Assembly: GCF_030209745.1 (NCBI RefSeq)
Contig: NZ_JARVRJ010000010.1
Span: forward strand, 1 to 64,000
Direction of reading: 5' to 3'
DNA length: 64,000 nucleotides
From: Arthrobacter sp. fls2-241-R2A-200
Lineage (GTDB): Bacteria > Actinomycetota > Actinomycetes > Actinomycetales > Micrococcaceae
A program made the translations under genes and the position numbers. This document shows positions 20,448 to 31,149 of the stretch, in pieces. Position 1 is the first letter of the stretch; each line of letters opens with the position of its first letter. Under the pieces are notes generated by a model. It searched no databases, was not told the DNA's origin, and saw nothing but the letters and a program-made list of their open reading frames with translations.

Positions 20448-21347
20448 GTGGTTCCGTCAATCGCCCCGGCCACTGAGGCGCCCACAGAAACGGACGCAAG
20501 CCCGCGGAAGGCCGGCTTCGAGGTGCGCCTGGCTAACTTCACCGGCCCGTTCGATCTCCTTCTGGGGTTGATTTCGAAGCACAAGCTCGATATCACCGAG
20601 GTGGCCTTGGCCACGGTGACCGATGAATTCATCAAGTACATCCGGCGCCTCCAGAAACTGGGGGAGGACTGGGCGTTGGATGAAGCCAGCGAGTTCCTGG
20701 TCATTGCCGCTACGTTGCTGGATCTCAAAGCTGCCCGCCTTCTTCCTGCCGGAGAAGTCGAAGATGCCGACGACATTGCCCTCCTGGAGGCGCGGGACCT
20801 GCTGTTCGCCCGCCTTCTGCAGTACAAAGCGTTCAAGGAAGTTGCGGGCATCGTGGGTGCAACGCTGGAGGAGGAAGCCCGGAGGTATCCACGCCACGTG
20901 GCTTTGGAGCAGCATTTCGCTGCCATGCTTCCCGACCTTGTGTGGCGGCACACCCCCGAGCAGTTCGCGGAGCTGGCTGCCGCGGCACTCAAACCCAAAG
21001 GCACCGCACCGGTTGAGGTGGGGTTGGACCACCTCCACGCACCGCCGGTCAGCGTCAAGGAACAGGCCGAGATCATGGGTTTCCGCTTGAGACTGGGTGC
21101 GCCGCTGTCCTTCCAAACGTTGATTGCCGACGCCGACACAACGTTGGTGGTGGTGGCTCGCTTCCTTGCGTTGTTGGAAATGTTCAGGGATCGCGTTGTT
21201 GCCTTCGAACAGCCGGAACCGTTGGCCCAGCTGACCGTGCGATGGACCGGAGCCGACGCGGAGTGGGACAGTTCCAGCCTGAACGAGGAATACGAAGCAG
21301 GACGCGACGCTGGAGAAGCTGGAAGCGCAGGAGACAGCAATGAGTGA
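20448..21347 (+). CDS. scpA: Segregation and condensation protein A
   Basis: A 299-residue kleisin. The N-terminal SMC-binding region starts FEVRLANFTGPFDLLLGLISKHKLDITEVALATVTDEF, a hallmark of ScpA. A helical linker contains LDEASEFLVIAATLLDLKAARLLP. The C-terminal winged helix ends near VVVARFLALLEMFRDRVVAFEQ. It bridges SMC heads together with ScpB. GTG start; 8-nt overlap with scpB. Confidence 0.96.
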   Translation: MVPSIAPATEAPTETDASPRKAGFEVRLANFTGPFDLLLGLISKHKLDITEVALATVTDEFIKYIRRLQKLGEDWALDEASEFLVIAATLLDLKAARLLPAGEVEDADDIALLEARDLLFARLLQYKAFKEVAGIVGATLEEEARRYPRHVALEQHFAAMLPDLVWRHTPEQFAELAAAALKPKGTAPVEVGLDHLHAPPVSVKEQAEIMGFRLRLGAPLSFQTLIADADTTLVVVARFLALLEMFRDRVVAFEQPEPLAQLTVRWTGADAEWDSSSLNEEYEAGRDAGEAGSAGDSNE

Positions 21348-21996
21348 AGAGGGAACCGTCCAGGACGGCCTGGCAGAACTGAATCAGCTGCCCGGCGGCC
21401 CGCGGGGCGCGCTCGAGGCAGTCCTCATGGTCATTGACCAACCGGCCACCTCGGCCGAGCTGGCCGCAGGACTGAACGTCACGGTCGCCGTCGTCGAGGA
21501 ATTGCTGCAGGACCTGCAGCGGGAGTATAGCGGCTATACTGTTAAAGCCCCGGACGTGGATGCTGTCGGCTTTTCCCATGACAGCACTGCACCCCGGGGT
21601 TTTGAATTGCGGAACGTCGCCGGTGGGTGGCGGATCTACTCGCGGCCGGAATTTGCCGACGTCGTGGGCAGGTTCGTCCTCGAAGGCCAGACCACCAGGC
21701 TTACTCAAGCGGCGCTTGAAACACTGGCGGTTATTGCTTACCGGCAACCGGTCTCCAGGGCCCGGGTGTCCGCAATTCGCGGCGTCAACGTTGATTCGGT
21801 GGTCCGGACCCTGACCCAGCGGGGTTTGATCGAGGACTCCGGAACCGATCCCGAATCGGGTGCTGTCCTCTACCGGACAACCTCGTACTTCCTGGAACGG
21901 ATGGGCATCGGTTCGGTGGCCGAACTGCCGCAACTCTCGCCGCATCTTCCGGGCTTGGAAGGCATCGACGAGTATTACGACGCAAGCCGCATGTAA
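21340..21996 (+). CDS. scpB: Segregation and condensation protein B
   Basis: A 218-residue tandem winged-helix protein that dimerises and binds ScpA in the condensin complex. Diagnostic blocks are GALEAVLMVIDQPAT, the RLTQAALETLAVIAYRQPVSRARVSAIRGVNVDSVVRTL core and the C-terminal TTSYFLERMGIGSVAELPQL. The length is normal. Its start overlaps scpA by 8 nt. Confidence 0.96.
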   Translation: MSEEGTVQDGLAELNQLPGGPRGALEAVLMVIDQPATSAELAAGLNVTVAVVEELLQDLQREYSGYTVKAPDVDAVGFSHDSTAPRGFELRNVAGGWRIYSRPEFADVVGRFVLEGQTTRLTQAALETLAVIAYRQPVSRARVSAIRGVNVDSVVRTLTQRGLIEDSGTDPESGAVLYRTTSYFLERMGIGSVAELPQLSPHLPGLEGIDEYYDASRM

Positions 21997-22147
21997 CGCC
22001 GGGCCGACGCCCGGACTGCTTCAGAACTTCATACTGATTCACGCACCACACCCCGGTGCACAGCGACAAAGGGCAGACGATGTCTGCCGGGCTGGCTAGT
22101 GTTGATTTCATCAACGAACGCCGGCCATTACTACACAAGGACGGGTC

Positions 22148-23359
22148 ATGACACAGGCGGGACGCCAGAGTTCACCACGTAACGGTTCGGGACGCAACAG
22201 CTCCGGACGCAATGAGGCCAAGGGCGGCAACGGCCGCTCCAACGCCGGCGGCTTCTCCGGCCGCGGCGGCAGCGCCGGCGCTGGAAAGCGCAACTTCACC
22301 CAGGGCGAGGGCCGCCCTTTCAAGGCTTCTAAGCCTCGCGAAGCTGCCCCCTTCGATCCCGACAACCCCACGACGGCGGGCGGTTACGATCGCGGCGAGG
22401 CGGCAAGGCCTGCCAAGCCGTTCCGTAAGCCGGGCTCCAACAAGCCAGGCTTCGGGAAAGCCCCGGGCACTCCCGGCGCCATCAAGCCCAAGGCAAAACC
22501 AGCCAAGCAGTTCGGCTCCAAGGCCTTCGGCAGCGAACGCTTCGGCCAGAACCTTGGTCCCATTCGCAAGCCAGGACGCAACCGCGGCCCGCGCCAGGAA
22601 GTTCCGCAGTCGGACCTGCACGACGTCGACGGCGTGCGCCTTCAGAAGGTCATGGCCCAGGCCGGAGTGGCCTCGCGCCGCGTGTGCGAGGAAATGATCC
22701 TCGAAGGCCGCGTTGAGGTTGACGGCCAGGTCACCACTGAACTCGGCATGCGTGTCGATCCCACCGCTGTAGTGATCCACGTTGATGGCATCCGGATCCA
22801 GCTCGATGAAACCCTTGTCTACATGGTGTTCAACAAGCCCAAGGGCGTTGTATCCACCATGGAGGACCCGGAAGGTCGCCCCTGCATCAGCGACTTTCTG
22901 AAGAACAACAAGAACAAGGGCGAACGCCTGTTCCACGTCGGCCGGCTCGATGTCGCCACCGAGGGTCTTCTGCTGCTGACCAACGACGGCGAACTCGCCA
23001 ACCGCCTGACACATCCTTCCTATGAGGTACCCAAGACATACCTGGTGCAGGTGCGTGGGCCGTTCCCGCAGGGTGTCGGCGCCAAGCTGAAGGCCGGCGT
23101 CGAACTTGAAGACGGCTTCGCTGCCGTTGACTCTTTCAAGTTGGTTGACTCAACCCCGGGCCACGTCCTGATCGAGGTTGTCCTCCACTCGGGCAAGAAC
23201 CGGATCGTGCGCCGTATGTTCGACGCCGTCGGGTTCCCGGTGGAGCGGCTTGTCCGCGTCAAGGTTGGCCCTATCGGCTTGGGTGACCAACGCCAGGGCA
23301 GCATCCGCAACCTCGGCAGGCAGGAAGTCGGACACCTCCTGGCATCTGTAGGACTCTAG
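22148..23359 (+). CDS. 23S rRNA pseudouridine synthase RluB-type with long basic N-terminal extension
   Basis: A 403-residue protein. Residues 1-160 are a low-complexity extension rich in Gly, Ser, Arg, Lys and Pro (GRQSSPRNGSGRNSSG, GRGGSAGAGKR, AKPAKQFGSK). The enzyme core follows: an S4 domain (LQKVMAQAGVASRRVCEEMILEGRVEVDG, about 163-220) and the RsuA/RluB catalytic domain with the active Asp in GRLDVATEGLLLLTNDGEL. It converts a helix-89-region uridine of 23S rRNA to pseudouridine in RluB relatives. It is part of the scpAB-rluB-cmk-der neighbourhood. The RGG-like extension likely adds nonspecific RNA contact (inference). Confidence 0.93.
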   Translation: MTQAGRQSSPRNGSGRNSSGRNEAKGGNGRSNAGGFSGRGGSAGAGKRNFTQGEGRPFKASKPREAAPFDPDNPTTAGGYDRGEAARPAKPFRKPGSNKPGFGKAPGTPGAIKPKAKPAKQFGSKAFGSERFGQNLGPIRKPGRNRGPRQEVPQSDLHDVDGVRLQKVMAQAGVASRRVCEEMILEGRVEVDGQVTTELGMRVDPTAVVIHVDGIRIQLDETLVYMVFNKPKGVVSTMEDPEGRPCISDFLKNNKNKGERLFHVGRLDVATEGLLLLTNDGELANRLTHPSYEVPKTYLVQVRGPFPQGVGAKLKAGVELEDGFAAVDSFKLVDSTPGHVLIEVVLHSGKNRIVRRMFDAVGFPVERLVRVKVGPIGLGDQRQGSIRNLGRQEVGHLLASVGL

Positions 23360-23362
23360 GGG

Positions 23363-24469
23363 ATGTCGGCATTCAGTACGCACGGCAGGGGCCATCTCGA
23401 TGGCCCTGTCGTCGTTCTCGGCACGGGCTTGCTGGGGGCCAGTATTGGCCTTGGCCTCCGCGGACGTGGAGTTCCCGTCTACCTCTTCGATCCTTCGCCT
23501 ACCAATCAGGCGGTCGCGGTGGACATCGGGGCAGGACGCCCCTTGGCCGAGTTGGACCAAGCACCCCAACTGGTAGTCGTCGCCGCTCCGCCTGACGTGA
23601 CGGCCGACGTCGTGCAGAAGGCTCTGGCGGACTACCCGTCCGCCGTCGTCGTCGACATCGCCAGCGTCAAGGCAGGCATCCAAGCGCAACTGCGGGAACG
23701 CGGCGTGGACCTCTCCCGGTACGTGGGGACACATCCCATGGCGGGCCGGGAGAAGTCCGGACCGGTCGCGGCCAGGGGAGAGCTTTTCACCTCCATGCCA
23801 TGGGTGGTTTGTCCGTCGGAGGAGACCGGCAGTGTCGCCCTGCAAACGGCGCGCTCACTCGCAGCTGATCTCGGGGCCATCGTGTCCCAGTTCACTGCGG
23901 ACGAGCACGACGAAGCCGTGGCGTTGGTTTCCCACCTTCCGCAGGTCATGTCTTCCCTGGTTGCCAGCCGTCTGCAGGGTACCCCCATGCACGCGCTGTC
24001 CTTGGCGGGCAACGGGCTCAGGGACACCACGCGCATCGCGGCCAGTGATCCGACCCTCTGGGTGCAGATCCTTGGTGGCAACGCGGAGAAAGTGGTGCCC
24101 ATCCTGCATGGGGTCCGCGAGGACCTGAATCGGCTGATCGGTACCTTGGAAGAACCGCTGGCCCCTGGCGCGCGGCTCGATCTTGCCCAGCTCATCAGTG
24201 AGGGCAACGCCGGCCAGGCGAGGATCCCCGGTAAACACGGCGGTCCACCGCAGGCCTACTCGTGGCTGACCATCCTCGTGGATGACAGGCCTGGGCAAAT
24301 CGCGCACCTCCTCACCGAAATCGGTGAGATCGGTGTGAACCTTGAGGACCTGCGGCTGGACCATTCCTCGGGACAGAATGTAGGCATGGTGGAGCTCTCC
24401 GTTCTTCCCAGCAAGCACGACCTCCTTGTTGAAGCCTTGACCGATCGTGGATGGCGGGTACTCCAGTAA
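23363..24469 (+). CDS. tyrA: Prephenate dehydrogenase (TyrA) with C-terminal ACT-like domain
   Basis: A 368-residue tyrosine-biosynthesis enzyme. The Rossmann dinucleotide loop is VLGTGLLGASIGLGLRGRG (about 15-33). The catalytic region is GTHPMAGREKSGP with its conserved His. A dimerisation region includes HLPQVMSSLVASRL. From about residue 295 (WLTILVDDRPGQIAHLLTEIGEIGVNLEDL) there is a typical ACT domain, suggesting feedback control by an aromatic amino acid. Start ATG 23363 lies 3 nt after the rluB-type gene. Confidence 0.94.
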   Translation: MSAFSTHGRGHLDGPVVVLGTGLLGASIGLGLRGRGVPVYLFDPSPTNQAVAVDIGAGRPLAELDQAPQLVVVAAPPDVTADVVQKALADYPSAVVVDIASVKAGIQAQLRERGVDLSRYVGTHPMAGREKSGPVAARGELFTSMPWVVCPSEETGSVALQTARSLAADLGAIVSQFTADEHDEAVALVSHLPQVMSSLVASRLQGTPMHALSLAGNGLRDTTRIAASDPTLWVQILGGNAEKVVPILHGVREDLNRLIGTLEEPLAPGARLDLAQLISEGNAGQARIPGKHGGPPQAYSWLTILVDDRPGQIAHLLTEIGEIGVNLEDLRLDHSSGQNVGMVELSVLPSKHDLLVEALTDRGWRVLQ

Positions 24470-25182
24470 TGACACGTGAATTTTTTGGTCCGGAGACCGT
24501 TGCGCGTCCCGGCAAGCCCCTCGTGATCGCCATCGACGGCCCTTCCGGGTCTGGTAAGTCGAGTGTCAGCAAGGAAGTGGCCCGCCGATTGAAGTTGGCA
24601 TACCTTGATACGGGCGCGATGTACCGTGCACTGACCTGGCACTGCTTGAAGACCGGCGTGGATCTTGAGGACGGAGCTGCCGTGGAGCAGGCCTCAAAGA
24701 CCATGCCCCTGGAGATCAGCACCACCAACGCCACTGAGTACGTAGCAGTGGATGGTACCGACATCACGGACGAAATCAGGGATCCTTCGATTTCTTCTGC
24801 GGTAAGTGCGGTGGCCACCACGCTGGGTGCCCGGACGGAACTGATCCGCCGCCAACGCGAGCTCATCGACCAGCACCATCACCGCATGGTGGTGGAAGGG
24901 CGCGACATCACCACTGTTGTTGCTCCAAATGCCGAAGTCAGGATTCTCCTGACGGCCAGCGAGGAAGCCAGGTTACGGCGTCGCGGGATCCAGCTGGGAG
25001 GGACCCAGAGCAGTGCGCAACTCACAGCGCAGGTCATCCATCGTGATGCCAAGGACTCCACGGTAGTCAACTTCACCCAAGCCGCCGACGGCGTGGTAAC
25101 CCTGGATTCCTCGGACCTCGACTTTGAGGAAACGGTGGACACAGCCCTGGCGATCGTCAGCAAGGTTATCTATGGAGAATAG
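24469..25182 (+). CDS. cmk: Cytidylate kinase
   Basis: About 237 residues; phosphorylates CMP/dCMP. The P-loop is IDGPSGSGKSSVSKEVA (about 20-36), followed by LDTGAMYRALTW (NMP-binding start), VEGRDITTVVAPNAEVRILLTAS and the LID-region basic block EEARLRRRG. The ATG at 24469 overlaps the tyrA stop (TAATG); an in-frame ATG at 24451 would lengthen it by six residues. It belongs to the cmk-der pair common to actinobacteria. Confidence 0.94.
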   Translation: MTREFFGPETVARPGKPLVIAIDGPSGSGKSSVSKEVARRLKLAYLDTGAMYRALTWHCLKTGVDLEDGAAVEQASKTMPLEISTTNATEYVAVDGTDITDEIRDPSISSAVSAVATTLGARTELIRRQRELIDQHHHRMVVEGRDITTVVAPNAEVRILLTASEEARLRRRGIQLGGTQSSAQLTAQVIHRDAKDSTVVNFTQAADGVVTLDSSDLDFEETVDTALAIVSKVIYGE

Positions 25183-25933
25183 GAACCATTCGCCGGCGAT
25201 CCTTCCATCCCAGTGGGCGCGGCTATGGAGCCGCCCCATCGGCTGGATCCTGGACCACCTCATTTACCGGACCCTGGTGACGGGCAAAAGCAACGTTCCC
25301 GCTGCCGGGCCTGTGCTTTTCGCTGCGAACCACATCAGTTTCCTTGATGGGCCTGTGCTGTTCGGAGCGTCACCGCGGCCGATGCACATCCTCGTCAAGA
25401 AGGAGATGTTCGCGGGCGTCCTCGGGAAGGTCCTCAGAGGCTCCGGCCAGATTCCGGTGGACCGGGACGGTGACCGCACGGCATTGCATACCGGCAAGAA
25501 ACTGCTCGACGCCGGCCGTTGCGTCGGGATCCTCCCTGAAGGCACCCGGGGGACCGGTTCAGCAGGGAGCATCAGCAGCGGGGTTGCTTGGCTGGCACTC
25601 AATTCCGCGGCAACAGTTATACCGGTCGCCATACTTGGGACCCGTCACCGTGACGAGCACCGCGACCATATCCCCAGACCACGCCGCAGGCTGTATGTCA
25701 GCTTCGGCGAACCCCTCACGGTGAAGCGCCGGACGGGCGAACCGGGGCGTGTTTCAATGGACAGGGCGGCTGCGGAGATCCGCACGGCTTTGGCCGGACA
25801 CGTCCAGGACGCTATCGAATCCACAGGCCAGGCCCTCCCCATGGAGCCTGTGCCCGGAGAAACCGTCTCCGCAACACCGCCAAACAGCAGTAGCCGGGAC
25901 GCCGGCAGACCACCACTAAGGAAAGTGCAATGA
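25172..25933 (+). CDS. 1-acyl-sn-glycerol-3-phosphate acyltransferase (PlsC family)
   Basis: A 253-residue membrane-associated acyltransferase for phospholipid synthesis. Motif I is NHISFLDG (H-x4-D), motif II is in the [13 protein letters not shown] region, motif III is [11 protein letters not shown] and motif IV is [10 protein letters not shown] Pro/Ser-rich tail of ~35 residues follows. ATG 25172 is inside the end of cmk (11-nt overlap), and its stop overlaps the der start by 4 nt: a tight cmk-plsC-der operon. Confidence 0.92.
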   Translation: MENRNHSPAILPSQWARLWSRPIGWILDHLIYRTLVTGKSNVPAAGPVLFAANHISFLDGPVLFGASPRPMHILVKKEMFAGVLGKVLRGSGQIPVDRDGDRTALHTGKKLLDAGRCVGILPEGTRGTGSAGSISSGVAWLALNSAATVIPVAILGTRHRDEHRDHIPRPRRRLYVSFGEPLTVKRRTGEPGRVSMDRAAAEIRTALAGHVQDAIESTGQALPMEPVPGETVSATPPNSSSRDAGRPPLRKVQ

Positions 25934-27480
25934 GCGATACGACTCAAAAATCCGGCCTCCATGGAGCCGGCGACGACGAATACACGCCCACCGGCACCGA
26001 CCAGGTGGCTGAGAACCTGGCGGCACTGGACGACGACGAGGCGGAGCTCCGCGCCGCCAGCCTCCGGGCGGGCCTGGAGGACTACGATCTCGATGAGGAC
26101 GACGCCGCCCTGCTCAGCGGCGAGTTCGGCGATGAGGGTGAAGAAGGCCCCCTCAAGCTTGATCCCGTCCTTGCCATCATCGGCCGGCCGAACGTGGGGA
26201 AGTCCACGTTGGTCAACCGCATTCTCGGCCGCCGGGAAGCGGTTGTGGAAGACACCCCCGGCGTCACCCGCGACCGTGTCATGTACTCCGCCCACTGGAA
26301 CGGCCGTAACTTCACGCTGGTAGACACCGGCGGATGGGAACACGACGCGAAGGGCATCCACGCCCGCGTAGCCGAGCAAGCAGAAATGGCTGTGGAGCTG
26401 GCTGACGCTGTTCTCTTCGTCGTGGACTCCGCCGTTGGCGCCACCGCCACGGACGAGGGCGTCATGAAGATGCTGCGCAAGAGCAAGAAGCCGGTCATCA
26501 TGGTGGCCAACAAAGTGGACGACTTCGCGCAGGAAGCAGATTCGGCAGCACTGTGGGGCCTCGGCTTCGGGCAACCGTACCCCGTATCGGCATTGCACGG
26601 CCGCGGAGTGGCCGACCTTCTGGACCACGTGATGGACACCCTGCCGGAGTACTCGTTGGTAGAGGGTGTGGAACGCTCGGGCGGTCCGCGCCGCATCGCC
26701 CTGATCGGCCGCCCGAACGTCGGTAAGTCCTCGCTGCTGAACAAGCTCGCAGGCTCTGAACGCGTTGTGGTGGATCCGCTCGCCGGTACCACGCGTGACC
26801 CGGTTGATGAGTTCATCGAACTCGGTGGCCGTACCTGGCGGTTCGTGGATACTGCCGGTATCCGTCGCCGTCAGCACATGGCTCAGGGCGCCGACTTCTA
26901 TGCGTCACTGCGTACGCAGGCCGCGCTCGAAAAGGCGGAGGTCGCCGTCGTACTTCTTGCCGTTGACGAGGTGCTCAGCGAGCAAGACGTCCGCATCCTC
27001 CAGTTGGCGATTGAGTCCGGCCGTGCGCTGGTCCTCGCGTTCAACAAATGGGACCTGTTGGATGACGAACGTCGTCGCTACCTCGAACGCGAGATCGATC
27101 AAGACCTGGCGCACGTTGAATGGGCGCCGCGAGTGAATATCTCGGCCAAGACCGGCTGGCACAAGGACCGCTTGGTTCCGGCGCTGGACATTGCCCTGGA
27201 GAGCTGGGACCGCCGCATCCCCACCGGCCGCCTCAACGCGTTCCTGGGCGAACTCGTCGCAGCGCACCCGCACCCGGTCCGCGGCGGCAAGCAGCCGCGC
27301 ATTCTCTTCGGAACACAGGCATCCAGCCGGCCGCCGAAGTTCGTGCTCTTCACCACGGGTTTCCTGGACCCGGGATACCGCCGCTTCATCACGCGGCGCC
27401 TGCGCGAAACGTTCGGCTTCGAGGGCACACCCATCGAGGTCAACATGCGCGTGCGCGAGAAGCGCGGCAAGAAGCGCTAA
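25930..27480 (+). CDS. der: Ribosome-assembly GTPase Der (EngA)
   Basis: A 516-residue double GTPase for 50S subunit maturation. G domain 1 has [29 protein letters not shown] and NKVD. G domain 2 has [33 protein letters not shown] and NKWD. The C-terminal KH-like domain ends [19 protein letters not shown]. An acidic ~75-residue N-terminal extension (many D/E pairs) precedes domain 1, as in other actinobacteria. Confidence 0.97.
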   Translation: MSDTTQKSGLHGAGDDEYTPTGTDQVAENLAALDDDEAELRAASLRAGLEDYDLDEDDAALLSGEFGDEGEEGPLKLDPVLAIIGRPNVGKSTLVNRILGRREAVVEDTPGVTRDRVMYSAHWNGRNFTLVDTGGWEHDAKGIHARVAEQAEMAVELADAVLFVVDSAVGATATDEGVMKMLRKSKKPVIMVANKVDDFAQEADSAALWGLGFGQPYPVSALHGRGVADLLDHVMDTLPEYSLVEGVERSGGPRRIALIGRPNVGKSSLLNKLAGSERVVVDPLAGTTRDPVDEFIELGGRTWRFVDTAGIRRRQHMAQGADFYASLRTQAALEKAEVAVVLLAVDEVLSEQDVRILQLAIESGRALVLAFNKWDLLDDERRRYLEREIDQDLAHVEWAPRVNISAKTGWHKDRLVPALDIALESWDRRIPTGRLNAFLGELVAAHPHPVRGGKQPRILFGTQASSRPPKFVLFTTGFLDPGYRRFITRRLRETFGFEGTPIEVNMRVREKRGKKR

Positions 27481-27494
27481 GTGTCCGTCGTCGG

Positions 27495-27535
27495 AGTTGG
27501 CTGTGGTGAAAAAGAGACGGTCATCACAGCCGACT
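27495..27535 (+). terminator. Hairpin terminator after der
   Basis: A 15-bp stem with two G-U pairs (27495-27509 with 27521-27535), 15 nt after the der stop, with an 11-nt loop AAAAGAGACGG. It separates the der operon from the tRNA gene. Confidence 0.6.
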
Positions 27536-27651
27536 TTGACCCCGATGGACGCGGCACCCTCCAACGTCGTGTAAGCTTTTGGAGGTGGTTCGGCCGGACT
27601 GCTTAGGAGAGACTTTTCGAAGGATTTCCCAGGCGGAGAACGGTGGACCAG

Positions 27652-29484
<1,833 letters not shown>

Positions 29485-29486
29485 CG

Positions 29487-30134
29487 TCATACTCCTTGTA
29501 TTTGGGTGCGGCGATTCATGCGGTACTGCCATGAACGGGAGAAGGGAGTGCTTTGGGGTGTGCATCGCGGGGCAGGTTCGGCGATGCCTGTTTGGCGCAG
29601 TCGCACGGTCATCGCCGCTTCGGACACCTGAAAGTATGCGGCGAGATCAGCCGTCTTCTGCATACCGCCGTAGTAAGCGCGCTTGAGCAACTTTTTCGGA
29701 ACGAGCAGGCAACCGGCAAAGTAGTCAGCGGCTTGCTCGGCCTGTTCAGCAGGTGTGGCGTCGCGGCTTCCGACGTACAGGGCGTCAGCGCGGTTGTGGT
29801 CGATGATGTGCTTGTACTCATGAGCTAACGTGAAACGCTGGCGGCTGTAGTTTTCGTGCTTGTTCAATTGGATAATCCAGCTGTTGCCGTTCCAGAAGCT
29901 GGCGCCTGATACTGGCGCATCGACCATCTCGATTTCAATCTTGGGCAGATCGGCGATGAACTCAACTGGCACGGGACCGGTCTCGATGCCGTGGAGCTCC
30001 AAGAGACGGGTCGCTTGGTGTTCGGCAACTTGCTTAGCCTCAGCCTGGGAGCGGACTTCCCGGTTAGGAATGAGGCCTCGGAGAGTAGCCAGGACGCTCC
30101 GTTCGATATATCTGTGAATATGTTCGTTGGTCAT
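29487..30134 (-). CDS. ImmA/IrrE-type metallopeptidase
   Basis: A 215-residue protein with the zinc-protease motif HEYKH at 105-109 followed by a further His and Asp (IIDHNRAD), then ATPAEQAEQAADYFAGCLLVPKKLL, the standard ImmA/IrrE block. The C-terminal part (ADLAAYFQVSEAAMTVRLRQTGI) is the usual helix-turn-helix-like tail. ImmA of ICEBs1 cleaves the repressor ImmR to induce the element. Here the XRE repressor gene lies just upstream and the integrase just downstream in one transcript, so the same induction switch is likely. That link is inference from context. Confidence 0.9.
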   Translation of the reverse strand: MTNEHIHRYIERSVLATLRGLIPNREVRSQAEAKQVAEHQATRLLELHGIETGPVPVEFIADLPKIEIEMVDAPVSGASFWNGNSWIIQLNKHENYSRQRFTLAHEYKHIIDHNRADALYVGSRDATPAEQAEQAADYFAGCLLVPKKLLKRAYYGGMQKTADLAAYFQVSEAAMTVRLRQTGIAEPAPRCTPQSTPFSRSWQYRMNRRTQIQGV

Positions 30135-30163
30135 GGCTTTCTCCTTTCTGAGAAGTCGTTTGG

Positions 30164-30547
30164 TTATTCGTCCTCGCCTGGTCCTGGACCGTTATTTATA
30201 TCAATGCCGTGCCGTGCAGCGACATCGCGGAAATGTTCTTCAATCTCACGAACTGCGCTGTCTGGCATGCCTTTGAACTTCGTCCGGAGGTACGGACTGA
30301 GAGTCGGGAGGTCGGAGCCCCGCAGCAGGCTCGACTCAGCCAGGATGTCGGTCAGTGGAAGCTGGAGAACGTCAGCAATGGCGCGCAGGTTATCCATACG
30401 GGGACTCGCAACCTGCCCGAGCTCCAGCCGTGTGATAGTCCCTTTGGCCACGCCTGCTTGGCGGGCAACCTCACTGGCTGAAAGGCCCAACTTCTGACGC
30501 TGATTTCTGATGGTTTCAGCCAAGCCTTGAATATCTTTTTCCTGCAT
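30164..30547 (-). CDS. XRE-family repressor (ImmR/cI-like)
   Basis: A 127-residue regulator. The N-terminal Cro/C1 helix-turn-helix (about 8-65) is LAETIRNQRQKLGLSASEVARQAGVAKGTITRLELGQ. The C-terminal part (about 70-127) is acidic and may be the dimerisation or cleavage region. Start ATG 30547 is preferred over the more distal TTG 30562 because GGAG is about 9 nt upstream. It is first in the leftward operon XRE-immA-recombinase. Repeated GTTCAA sites in its promoter, seen again at a second promoter, make it the candidate master regulator of the element. Confidence 0.88.
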   Translation of the reverse strand: MQEKDIQGLAETIRNQRQKLGLSASEVARQAGVAKGTITRLELGQVASPRMDNLRAIADVLQLPLTDILAESSLLRGSDLPTLSPYLRTKFKGMPDSAVREIEEHFRDVAARHGIDINNGPGPGEDE

Positions 30548-30573
30548 TTCTTCTATCTCCAATTCCTGTTTGT

Positions 30574-30604
30574 ATTATGAATCTCTCGTTCAATTCGTTC
30601 AACG
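30574..30604 (-). promoter_or_regulatory. Promoter and operator of the XRE-immA-recombinase operon
   Basis: Reading leftward, -35 TTGAAC (30602-30597), a 17-nt spacer and -10 CATAAT (30579-30574). Two direct half-sites CGTTCAA (30587-30593 and 30596-30602, + strand) cover the -35 and spacer, as expected for a repressor site. Confidence 0.65.
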
Positions 30605-30747
30605 ATTTAAGCGAATTCCACAACAGAAATTTCGTCAAGAAAGGAAGGACTTCCTTAAGCGTTCTTAGGTAAACAGTGATGTCCGGCAAGGACAGCGGAG
30701 GCGCTCTTACGAGTGCTACTCACGCTGCCCCTGCCGATGGTCTCGAA

Positions 30748-31062
30748 CTAGCGTCCGCGAGCCGGGCGAGTTTTGATCGCCTCCGGATCGCTGCCAAACA
30801 ACTGAGCAATCGCCTCACGGCGGGCAGCTGCTTCGCGGTCGATCTCCGCCATGGCGGATTCCGCCTGCGAGGCGAGATCGGCGTTTCCCTTGATGCCAGC
30901 AATGTGCGCCATCAAGGCCTTTCTGATCTCGTCAGTGATCGTACTGCTCCGCAGCTGAGCAATCAGCGTCAGTTGGGTGTGGACGTCCTGTTCGAGCCGG
31001 ATGGCAAGAGTCTTGATTCCTGCCGGGTTCTGGCGATCGCCGCCAGTAATGGGTGTCGTCAT
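30748..31062 (-). CDS. Ribbon-helix-helix-like small protein
   Basis: A 104-residue protein. Residues about 15-55 (GIKTLAIRLEQDVHTQLTLIAQLRSSTITDEIRKALMAHI) have the strand-helix-helix pattern of Arc/MetJ-type DNA-binding proteins. The second half is a charged helix. Start ATG 31062 has GGAG 5 nt upstream. It is the last gene of a leftward run (small basic protein, TraD-like, replication-relaxation, methyltransferase, this one). In mobile elements such proteins often serve as relaxosome accessory factors or antitoxins; no toxin partner is adjacent, so the former is more likely (inference). Confidence 0.7.
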   Translation of the reverse strand: MTTPITGGDRQNPAGIKTLAIRLEQDVHTQLTLIAQLRSSTITDEIRKALMAHIAGIKGNADLASQAESAMAEIDREAAARREAIAQLFGSDPEAIKTRPARGR

Positions 31063-31149
31063 GACAACTCCTCGGTGTGTGCGACTGGCGAGATCCCAGG
31101 TTGGAATCCTCGTCACCAGCCGCGGTGCACCGATGAGGTGTCGACCGAA

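Noticed and set aside
22148..22630. Repeat-rich front of the rluB-type gene as a separate gene or CRISPR-like array
   Set aside because: The frame is continuous with the pseudouridine synthase and the repeats are at amino-acid level (G/S/R/K), not regular DNA repeats with spacers.
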